Shown piece after piece: positions 34,410 through 41,120 of a stretch of 41,120 nucleotides of DNA. Location: positions 1 through 41,120 of the forward strand of contig JAAFHB010000018.1 of assembly GCA_010906965.1 (NCBI GenBank), read 5' to 3'. The DNA is from Mariniphaga sp. (GTDB lineage: Bacteria; Bacteroidota; Bacteroidia; Bacteroidales; Prolixibacteraceae). Position numbers and translations under genes: made by a program. The first letter of the stretch is position 1. Each line of letters starts with the position of its first letter. A model generated the notes under the pieces. The model was not told the DNA's origin. It saw only the letters and a list, made by a program, of their open reading frames with translations, and ran no database searches.

Positions 34410-35975
34410 TTAATGTTTAGAGCTTGAGGGAAACTCAAGACCATATCCTTGTTTTTTATCAGCCTTCTTAAGCAATGCTGCAAGAAAGATCGAAATAATA
34501 CCGCAAACTACCAGCGCCATGATTGGTATCGTATAATCGTAAACATCTTTACCTGCGCGAATAGCTGCCAGTTTATCGTGATTTGCCAGATCGAGTACGG
34601 CTCCAATTCCCCAAAAGAAAAGACCAAGTCCCCAATTCTGAACGGTGAACATGGTAGCATAGGCAGTACCCAAACGTTTTTCGGCGACAATTTTGGCAAC
34701 AGACGGCCACATGGCAGCCGGAACCAACGCAAAGGCAATGCCTAAACTCACGAGGGCGGCATAACCAAGCGTTATACTGTTTGACAGGGAGAGTGACAAG
34801 TGAGCGAAAATCAGCAAACATGAACCCAGCATCATTAAAGATGCCGCTTTCCCTTTTTTATCGACAATATTTCCAAAGATAGGGGTAAAGACAATGGTAC
34901 CAAGCGGAATTAAAGAGGCTGTTTTAGGCCCGTTGTGAAGCCAAACCTGCAGAATATCCCAGAAATTAAAAATGATGATTCCAAATACTGCAACCAGCGT
35001 AACGGTAAATACCCTTCGCATGGTCAGATCTTTTATTCGCGACGGAACAATCGAAAATGCGAGTGCAAAAACAAACAAAATCAGGTAAACGCCGACAATT
35101 CCCAAAGCTTCGCTTCCAAAAATCATCACCGAACCTTCGGGAGGCAGTATAGAAGTAAACCCGAATTTATTAATCAGCATATCCGGCGCATACTGAATAA
35201 ACGGGAAAACAGCCGCGTAAAAGGTAACGCAAAGCAGTGTAATATAAATGAATGACTTATCAGTTATTAATTTGACAAAATCGGAGAAACGAAACTCTTC
35301 GTCTTCAACTTCAGTTCCGGGAAGTACAGCACCTTTTGCCTGGCGATCAATCCGCGCATCGAAAAATGTGTAAATGACGAACATGATAAACGAAAGTGCA
35401 ATCAGCGTCGCAGCAAATGTTACCGCCGGTGAAAAGCGTCCTCCCCCAAGATCAAGGGATGTTGCCATTCCAAGCGCCGTCCCCAATCGTCCAAATCCGA
35501 TATTAATTGCCATGGCGAGTGCCATCTCGTAACCTTTAAACCATTTCACGATGGTTCGGGTTGCCAGAACGCATAAGATCTCGAGTCCCGATCCAAACAT
35601 GATCCTCCCAACAATCATCATTGTCAGGATCGTACTTTTATCGTCACCGAAAAAACCCGCTGCTGCCAACGCAGTAGTGGCAGCTCCGATTGTTGCAAGT
35701 ACTCCAAAAACATAACCGGTAAGACGTATCCCCCATTTATCGAGAATAAATCCACCGACTAAAATCATCCCAAACATATTTGCGATGGTCGTCAGTCCGA
35801 TAATCCGGCCAAACTCTTCACTCGAAAATCCCATTTCCGACTCCATGATTCCTTTCAGTCCCGACATAAAGTCCTGGAACCAATAGGTTGAAAATGTTAA
35901 TCCTGATATCAAAATAAGTACAAACCAACGCATTGCAGCAGAATCACGCATGGTTTTATTGACAGCTACAGTCAT
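34410..35975 (-). CDS. MFS transporter (peptide or organic-anion uptake predicted from context)
   Basis: A 521-residue protein with about twelve membrane spans. The central cytoplasmic loop (about 210-232, ARIDRQAKGAVLPGTEVEDE) splits two six-helix halves, and the A-motif-like stretch GGFILDKWGIRLTG follows span 2. A second such stretch is FGNIVDKKGKAASL. Substrate not readable; co-transcription with pepD, 26 bp downstream, suggests a peptide or amino-acid substrate (inference only). Confidence 0.85.
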   Translation of the reverse strand: MTVAVNKTMRDSAAMRWFVLILISGLTFSTYWFQDFMSGLKGIMESEMGFSSEEFGRIIGLTTIANMFGMILVGGFILDKWGIRLTGYVFGVLATIGAATTALAAAGFFGDDKSTILTMMIVGRIMFGSGLEILCVLATRTIVKWFKGYEMALAMAINIGFGRLGTALGMATSLDLGGGRFSPAVTFAATLIALSFIMFVIYTFFDARIDRQAKGAVLPGTEVEDEEFRFSDFVKLITDKSFIYITLLCVTFYAAVFPFIQYAPDMLINKFGFTSILPPEGSVMIFGSEALGIVGVYLILFVFALAFSIVPSRIKDLTMRRVFTVTLVAVFGIIIFNFWDILQVWLHNGPKTASLIPLGTIVFTPIFGNIVDKKGKAASLMMLGSCLLIFAHLSLSLSNSITLGYAALVSLGIAFALVPAAMWPSVAKIVAEKRLGTAYATMFTVQNWGLGLFFWGIGAVLDLANHDKLAAIRAGKDVYDYTIPIMALVVCGIISIFLAALLKKADKKQGYGLEFPSSSKH

Positions 35976-36077
35976 AAAAGTTAAAGTATAAAATTTTTAA
36001 TTTGATTTTAGCGGCGCAATATAGTTAAAAACGGGTGATTTAATATGGGTCAAAAATCATTAAACGGGCGAATCAAC

Positions 36078-36113
36078 AAAAAAGGCCAAAGGTGATTTTA
36101 CCTTCAGCCTTTT
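36078..36113 (-). terminator. Terminator after the nnr-DUF4831 operon
   Basis: In minus-strand RNA a 14-bp stem with two G-U pairs (36080-36093 with 36100-36113, 6-nt loop) is followed by a run of Ts. The two plus-strand mismatches (A36088/C36105 and C36087/A36106) turn into G-U pairs only on the minus strand, which fixes its direction. Confidence 0.85.
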
Positions 36114-36148
36114 ATGCTGTAATACATTACAAAATCCTTTTGCTCATC

Positions 36149-37258
36149 TCAATTTCCAATTCGTTGAATTGCTCCTGTAACCGGATGGAATTCGATCGAA
36201 TATTCGCCATTTGCTAATCCATCAGGAACAGGTGTGACAACTCCAAACTGTGCCATCGAGAGACGAGCCTGGGCAAGAACATCACTTCCATTGAGCAATC
36301 GCGCGACGACTATTCCCGGAGTTCTGTAAAACAGACCATTTGACGAAGTTTCACCAGATACTGGTGCTGCTTTCTGCTCCCCGTTTTTTATTAAATCAGC
36401 ATTGGCATCCAACTCAAGCATAATCGGTTTTCCCGAAACATTACTCTCTGGCAAAATACCGGCATTAGCCGAGAACCTGAATGCCACGATCGCTTTGCTC
36501 CCTTTGGTGTCTGGAACGACCTCGAAAACATATTTATGAGATGATTTAAAAGACTTTCCGATAAAAAGACTTTCGTAATCGCCAATTATTTTATTTAATT
36601 CCTCCACCATCACCTGATATGCTTTTCCATCGGGAGGAAGTTTGTCATAATTGGCGGCCAAAGCAAGTGCCTTGCGTTTACGTAATTTCAGAATATCATG
36701 TGCAGCTTCAGCCGCTTTTTCCTCCAGAGTTTTTAACTTGTCACCTGTCCGGCGGGTTGAATCTTTCCCCACGATAAATGAGTGCATCGACACATCGGAC
36801 CAGATTTCGCGTGGAATTTCACCATCTTGTGTAAATACCGATGTGTATGTTTTCGCAGATTCTCCTTTGACAGAACTGTTAATGCCAATTAAAATACCAT
36901 TCTCCGACAAACTGATCATTGATGCAATTGCACCAGTTGCTTTATGTATTTCGGCAGGATCGGGCTCCCCAAAAGTTTCTATTTTCAAATCATTTATCTT
37001 CCAAAACTCCGCATCCGAAGCCGAAGTACTCTTCACCCCGAGATATTTTTGCGCAAATTCGCTGTAAGGACCACGGAAATATTTCTCCTGCGATACCTCT
37101 GCAACAATGCGAATGCCAGTTCGCGGCAGGCTATAGATAACACCACCGTTGACAACACCTAATTCTAAAGCTGATTTCTTTTTATCGCTCCTTTGCGCTG
37201 TAAGATTTCCGGCGATCAGAAAAGAGGTAAATAACAAAATTGCAATTCGTCTCATCAT
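36149..37258 (-). CDS. DUF4831 family secreted protein
   Basis: A 369-residue protein with signal peptide MMRRIAILLFTSFLIAGNLT-AQ. It opens with the Bacteroidota-type GVVNGGVIYSLPRTGIRI and VAEVSQEKYFRGPYSEFAQ motifs of DUF4831, then a middle coiled part (EEKAAEAAHDILKLRKRKAL) and an ordered C-terminal domain. Role unknown; the family is restricted to Bacteroidota. It is 44 bp downstream of nnr and probably co-transcribed, ending at the terminator 36078-36113. Confidence 0.85.
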   Translation of the reverse strand: MMRRIAILLFTSFLIAGNLTAQRSDKKKSALELGVVNGGVIYSLPRTGIRIVAEVSQEKYFRGPYSEFAQKYLGVKSTSASDAEFWKINDLKIETFGEPDPAEIHKATGAIASMISLSENGILIGINSSVKGESAKTYTSVFTQDGEIPREIWSDVSMHSFIVGKDSTRRTGDKLKTLEEKAAEAAHDILKLRKRKALALAANYDKLPPDGKAYQVMVEELNKIIGDYESLFIGKSFKSSHKYVFEVVPDTKGSKAIVAFRFSANAGILPESNVSGKPIMLELDANADLIKNGEQKAAPVSGETSSNGLFYRTPGIVVARLLNGSDVLAQARLSMAQFGVVTPVPDGLANGEYSIEFHPVTGAIQRIGN

Positions 37259-37302
37259 TATTATTTTAAGTTATTATTTTTAACACAACATCATTTAATC
37301 TT

Positions 37303-38859
37303 TCAAAATTGACTCTTTTTTTTGGCTTTCCCAAAATCATCATCTCTTTTAAGGCGTCCGAAAGCCAGACCAAGCCCGTCAGCAATATCACCGGCAAGCA
37401 ATGACTCTTCAGATATTCCTAAATCCGAGATAGATAAATCGGCGGAAAGGCTATGAAGATAAACTCCCAGAATTGCAGCTTCCTCAGGTGTATAACCTTG
37501 CGCAAGCAATCCGGTTAGTACCCCTGTCAGAACATCACCGCTGCCGCCTGATGCCATGCCAGGATTTCCGGTAATATTAAACCAGCAATTGCCATCGGGC
37601 AATGCGATGGCAGTATATGTTCCTTTCAGAATCAATATAATACGATGGGTTTTAGCAAAGTTCAGGGCGAGCTTTAACCTTTCAAAATCGGATTCTGCAT
37701 GTCCGGCCAATCGCTCAAATTCGAGCGGATGGGGCGAAAGAATTGATTTTTCAGGAAGTAATTCAATCATTTCAATGTTCTCCGAAAGCAGATTGAGCGC
37801 ATCGGCATCCATCACCAATGGTCCATGATAATTTTCCAAAAGCAACTCCAAAGCAATCGCTGTTTGGTTCGCTTTACCAATTCCAGGTCCGATCCCAATT
37901 GCTTTATAACTGGTTAGATTTGGAATGCCCGAAATTAAATTTTCGGATTTATCCATGCTTACCATCGCCTCTGGAACGGCACATTGTACGATCTGATTTC
38001 CAGATTTGGGAATATGAATTGTAAGTAAACCGACTCCTGACCGGAGACATCCCTTTGCTGAGAGTATAGCAGCGCCCATTTTCCCTAAACTCCCAACCAC
38101 CAAAAGTGCATGCCCGTAAGTTCCTTTGTGTGAAAATTTCTTCCTCGGTTTAAGTATTGAAACCATTGACCTGAGGTCTGAATAATGCCAAAGAGTTTCG
38201 GTTTGCGCAATTCCAGCAGGATGCAATCCGATAGGAAGAATTTCCCATTTACCCGTAAACCGCTCATTTTCTCTAAAAAAGAAACTCAATTTAGGCAACT
38301 CGAATGTCAAAGTATAAGTGGCGTGAATAATCGCTTCATGATCATTCCCGGTATTGTCTTCACCCATTAACCCAGATGGAATATCGATGGAAACAATTGG
38401 TAAACCGGAACTATTCAGGTGCTTTACAAGTTGTGCCGGAAAATCAGAGAGAGGACGCGATAATCCAGAGCCAAATAATCCATCAATAATCAAATCATAT
38501 TCAGCAAGTTCCGGAAGCAATTCACGATTACTCCAATTGATGGTCGTTACTTCTGTCAGTTTTTTTAACCGGTCGAGATTGATTTTAAAAGAGTCCGAAA
38601 ACTTTTTACCTGAATCAGGAATATAAACATCAACCATGAAGTTCTTCTCAATCAACATGCGCGAAACAGCTAAAGCATCACCTCCATTATTGCCGGGACC
38701 TGCAAAAACCGCAATTTGATAATGGGTATTAAAGTGAGTTTCGATCCAGATTTCAAGCTGTTCTGAAGCGCGTTCCATCAGACCGATTGCCGTTATTGGT
38801 TCATTTTCGATTGTATACTGATCAATTTCAGCGATTTGAGAAGTGGAGAAAAATTTCAT
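37303..38859 (-). CDS. nnr: Bifunctional NAD(P)HX epimerase/dehydratase (NAD(P)H-hydrate repair)
   Basis: About 518 residues from the ATG at 38859 (MKFFSTSQIAEIDQYTIENE), preferred over an upstream start because it matches the family. Residues 1-215 are the YjeF N-terminal epimerase domain with FAGPGNNGGDALAVSR and IDGLFGSGL. Residues about 235-505 are the ribokinase-like dehydratase domain, with SHKGTYGHALLVVGS, GPGIG, LSPHPLEFERL, and NPGMASGGSGDVLTGVLTGL near the ATP/ADP-binding site. It repairs hydrated NADH and NADPH in the cytoplasm. Promoter just upstream. Confidence 0.96.
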   Translation of the reverse strand: MKFFSTSQIAEIDQYTIENEPITAIGLMERASEQLEIWIETHFNTHYQIAVFAGPGNNGGDALAVSRMLIEKNFMVDVYIPDSGKKFSDSFKINLDRLKKLTEVTTINWSNRELLPELAEYDLIIDGLFGSGLSRPLSDFPAQLVKHLNSSGLPIVSIDIPSGLMGEDNTGNDHEAIIHATYTLTFELPKLSFFFRENERFTGKWEILPIGLHPAGIAQTETLWHYSDLRSMVSILKPRKKFSHKGTYGHALLVVGSLGKMGAAILSAKGCLRSGVGLLTIHIPKSGNQIVQCAVPEAMVSMDKSENLISGIPNLTSYKAIGIGPGIGKANQTAIALELLLENYHGPLVMDADALNLLSENIEMIELLPEKSILSPHPLEFERLAGHAESDFERLKLALNFAKTHRIILILKGTYTAIALPDGNCWFNITGNPGMASGGSGDVLTGVLTGLLAQGYTPEEAAILGVYLHSLSADLSISDLGISEESLLAGDIADGLGLAFGRLKRDDDFGKAKKKSQF

Positions 38860-38880
38860 TGTTCGTCGTTTTACTTCTTT

Positions 38881-38911
38881 CAAATTTACGAAGAAATCGT
38901 TTCAAGGCAAA
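38881..38911 (-). promoter_or_regulatory. Promoter of nnr, complete Bacteroidota consensus
   Basis: On the minus strand TTTG (38908-38911), a 19-nt spacer, then TAAATTTG (38881-38888). Both elements match the Bacteroidota sigma consensus (TTTG, N19-21, TAnnTTTG) exactly. The -7 element ends 21 nt upstream of the nnr ATG. Confidence 0.8.
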
Positions 38912-38995
38912 CGAAGATTGCATGTAGTTCAATAAATGCTTCCGGTCTCCTCAAAACATGATTTTTAACAGCATTACGACACCAAAAAAGATCGC

Positions 38996-39003
38996 TATAT
39001 TTG
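38996..39003 (+). promoter_or_regulatory. -7 element for the peptide transporter gene
   Basis: TATATTTG matches TAnnTTTG exactly, 41 nt upstream of the ATG at 39045. No TTTG at the -33 position. Confidence 0.5.
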
Positions 39004-39044
39004 TCGCAATTAATCATTCTTTAACTCCTTAAACAATATTTTTT

Positions 39045-40838
39045 ATGCTTAAAGGACATCCCAAAGGGCTCATCGTTGCCTTTTTTGCCAATATGGGCGA
39101 ACGGTTCGGGTTTTACACGATGATGGCCATCTTAGTATTATTTCTGCAGGCTAAATTTGGATTGACAGAACAGGAAGCTGGTGGCTATTACAGTTGGTTC
39201 TATTTTGGGATCTACGCCCTTGCATTGATAGGTGGAATTCTTGCAGATGCCACCAAAAAATATAAGCTCGTAATTCTCGGAGGAATCGTGACAATGATGG
39301 CCGGCTATGTACTGATGGCCATACCAGGAGTTTCACTTAATCTTACACTCGCCAGCCTCTTCGTAATCGCTTTCGGTAACGGACTTTTTAAGGGAAACTT
39401 ACAGGCAGTCGTTGGGCAGTTGTACGACGATCCCAAATACGAGAAAATGAGGGATTCGGCCTTTATGGTATTTTATATGGGAATCAACGTCGGCGCATTT
39501 TTCGCACCTTTCGCTGCTAACGGTGCCAGAAACTGGTTTCTTAAATCGAATGGTTTTCTTCATGACGGCAGTCTTCCTTCCCTCTGTCATCAATTTATTA
39601 ATGGCACACTTACCGACACCACAAAATTTCAGGAACTTGCCAACAAAGTAAGTTTAAACGGACCGATATCTGACCTTTCAGTATTTGCACAGAACTATAT
39701 CGATGTTTTTTCCAAAGGATACAATTATGCATTCGGGATTGCAGCCGGAGCCATGCTGGTATCGTTGCTGGTTTACGTGCTGTTCCATAAATATCTGCCA
39801 AACAAAGAAAAAACGCAGACAGACAAGCAGAAACAAGGCGAAAAGGTTGAAAAGAAACCCTGGGCATCAGTCCTGGCATTGGCCATTGGAGGAATTGTAT
39901 ATGCAGCTATTTATTATGGGGCTGGCGTTAAAGACATTGCTTTGGCCGTGGGACTATTCGCCGCTTTTATTACATGGATTGTATCCATTTCGAACAAGGA
40001 GGAGAAACCCCGGATTATAGCCTTGATTCTTGTGTTTGTCGTGGTAATATTCTTCTGGATGTCGTTCCATCAGAATGGTTTAACGCTGACCTTCTTCGCA
40101 AGGGACTATATCGTTAAAGAAGTCAGTGCATTTACCTACCTGTTCTTCGATATGTGGTCGCTTCTTGCTGTAATATCCTTTATTGCTGGTTTCTTTGTGA
40201 TGTTTGGGAAAGAGAAAAATCAGACAACACGCCTGATTGGTGGAGCACTAACCCTTATTGGCGGTGGATTTACATACTATTTTTACAGCAGTAATGCAGT
40301 AACCAATGCAATTGCGCCTGAGGTGTTCCAGTCATTCAATCCACTATTTATTGTCGCTTTAACAGGATTGGTAATGGGATTTTTTGCAATGCTGAACAAA
40401 GCCGGCAAAGAACCTTCTACACCAAAAAAGATTGGTTTTGGTATGATTATCGCTGCATTAGGATTTTTACTCGTGCTCGTCGCTTCGCTAAACCTGATTT
40501 CTCCTCACGAACTAAACGGCGCTCCAGTACCTGACTCCTCACGGGTTTCACCTTACTGGCTTATCAATAGTTATTTGATTCTCACTGTAGCAGAATTGTT
40601 CCTCAGCCCGATGGGTTTGTCTTTTGTTTCGAAAGTTGCCCCTCCACGGTTCCAGGGATTGATGCAAGGTGGCTGGCTTTTGGCAACTGCCGTTGGAAAC
40701 AAGCTGCTTTTCACAGGAAGCTTTTTCTGGGGGAAAATTGAACTTTGGCAATTATGGGCCATATTCATTACGGTCTGTCTTCTCTCTGCGATGTTTATGT
40801 TCTCGATGATCAAAAGACTTGAGAAAGTTACAAGTTAG
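39045..40838 (+). CDS. POT/PTR2-family proton-coupled peptide transporter
   Basis: A 597-residue protein with about twelve to fourteen membrane spans. It opens MLKGHPKGLIVAFFANMGER and has the family signatures GYYSWFYFGIYALALIGGIL and FGNGLFKGNLQAVVGQLYDD, and a late SPMGLSFVSKVAPPRFQGLM motif. In the TM1 motif, normally ExxERF, the first glutamate is replaced by Asn (NMGERF). A long loop near 165-225 and an extra helical hairpin in the middle make it larger than basic POTs. It takes up di- and tripeptides with protons. A strong terminator follows. Confidence 0.93.
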   Translation: MLKGHPKGLIVAFFANMGERFGFYTMMAILVLFLQAKFGLTEQEAGGYYSWFYFGIYALALIGGILADATKKYKLVILGGIVTMMAGYVLMAIPGVSLNLTLASLFVIAFGNGLFKGNLQAVVGQLYDDPKYEKMRDSAFMVFYMGINVGAFFAPFAANGARNWFLKSNGFLHDGSLPSLCHQFINGTLTDTTKFQELANKVSLNGPISDLSVFAQNYIDVFSKGYNYAFGIAAGAMLVSLLVYVLFHKYLPNKEKTQTDKQKQGEKVEKKPWASVLALAIGGIVYAAIYYGAGVKDIALAVGLFAAFITWIVSISNKEEKPRIIALILVFVVVIFFWMSFHQNGLTLTFFARDYIVKEVSAFTYLFFDMWSLLAVISFIAGFFVMFGKEKNQTTRLIGGALTLIGGGFTYYFYSSNAVTNAIAPEVFQSFNPLFIVALTGLVMGFFAMLNKAGKEPSTPKKIGFGMIIAALGFLLVLVASLNLISPHELNGAPVPDSSRVSPYWLINSYLILTVAELFLSPMGLSFVSKVAPPRFQGLMQGGWLLATAVGNKLLFTGSFFWGKIELWQLWAIFITVCLLSAMFMFSMIKRLEKVTS

Positions 40839-40860
40839 ATCTTAAAATACCTCTATATTG

Positions 40861-40891
40861 AAGCCGGACCCTTAAAAAGTCCGGCTTTTTT
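40861..40891 (+). terminator. Rho-independent terminator of the peptide transporter gene
   Basis: AAGCCGGAC (40861-40869) pairs with GTCCGGCTT (40879-40887) around a 9-nt loop and is followed by a T run to 40891. Confidence 0.92.
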
Positions 40892-41008
40892 CATTCTCAA
40901 CTTTAAAATCACTTCACTAAAATCTTCCAATTCCTTATTATAATTTGATCAGTTATTTATATAATCAAATTTAAATTTATTATAATTGCAGAACTTACAG
41001 GCATTAAT

Positions 41009-41052
41009 TCTTTCAAACAGACTAAATTCAGATTGAAAGACTTAAAGTCTGT
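41009..41052 (+). other. Interleaved inverted repeats, possible RNA pseudoknot in a leader
   Basis: TCTTTCAA (41009-41016) pairs with TTGAAAGA (41033-41040), and ACAGACT (41017-41023) with AGTCTGT (41046-41052). The arms alternate, which is the order of an H-type pseudoknot or two exclusive hairpins. A third option is AGACTT (41038-41043) with AAGTCT (41045-41050). It lies 42 nt before a likely start codon at 41094. In A+T-rich DNA some of this could be chance. Confidence 0.35.
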
Positions 41053-41093
41053 GATAAAAAAAGATTTTTAAGTAATGTTTTAAAATATTAAAA

Positions 41094-41120
41094 ATGACAC
41101 TTGCAAAAAATTCACAGCCA
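41094..41120 (+). CDS. Possible 5' end of a gene running off the right edge
   Basis: ATG at 41094 opens nine codons without a stop (MTLAKNSQP) to the window edge. It follows a 200-bp A+T-rich gap after the POT terminator. Nothing else supports it, and nine codons prove little. Confidence 0.3.

Noticed and set aside
36651-37067. 138-codon plus-strand frame within the DUF4831 gene
   Set aside because: Antisense shadow; no domain, no upstream signal.
1-41120. CRISPR arrays, tRNA and rRNA genes
   Set aside because: No regularly spaced repeats, no cloverleaf with a CCA-type end and no rRNA-like conserved stretch were seen in the gaps.

Overview
The window reads as a chromosomal piece of a Bacteroidota genome, probably order Bacteroidales/Marinilabiliales (the order is inference). 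The support is a SusC/SusD polysaccharide-utilisation locus, many Bacteroidota-type lipoproteins, Bacteroidota-restricted families (DUF4831, SusC/D, propeller/Y_Y_Y regulators), several -7 promoter elements matching TAnnTTTG, and a lack of obvious Shine-Dalgarno sequences. No rRNA, tRNA or CRISPR was seen.

Layout. (1) 1-3030 is a decaying accessory zone. An IS21-like transposon end (two 19-bp direct repeats) cuts off the 3' end of a small gene. Next to it lie a frameshifted lipoprotein pseudogene, a small lipoprotein, and an intact 520-residue lipoprotein whose middle is homologous to the pseudogene and whose C-terminus carries an HEALH metalloprotease-like motif. (2) 3126-6603 holds a Blc-type lipocalin diverging from an ABC transporter operon (ATPase, large permease, DUF2752 protein). 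(3) 6760-13627 is the MoxR/DUF58 membrane module (SpoIIM-family protein, multi-pass protein, DUF4129, DUF4350, MoxR, DUF58) with a divergent RDD protein. (4) 13678-16067 holds rubrerythrin, then a convergent pair: a lipoprotein with two CxxCH haem motifs and a PQQ-type beta-propeller. (5) 16151-18044 is a two-gene Septu-type anti-phage system (HNH nuclease PtuB, ATPase PtuA) with its own promoter and a perfect dyad over the -33 region. (6) 18309-32680 is a beta-glucan (laminarin-type) utilisation locus: membrane-spanning propeller/LuxR regulator, SusC, SusD, PKD-domain surface lipoprotein, GH3, GH16 and GH30, all on the minus strand. (7) 32923-40838 holds a dipeptidase (PepD) with an MFS transporter, the NAD(P)HX repair enzyme Nnr with a DUF4831 protein, and a POT-family peptide transporter. 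The window ends in a structured leader and the first codons of another gene.

How it fits together. The glucan locus predicts capture of beta-1,3/1,6-glucan at the surface (SusD, PKD protein), cutting by GH16 and GH30, import by SusC and release of glucose by GH3. The single-polypeptide regulator upstream would sense the sugar in the periplasm and act on DNA in the cytoplasm. POT, MFS and PepD point to peptide use. The Septu pair is the clearest defence system and sits as an insert between housekeeping-type genes and the glucan locus.
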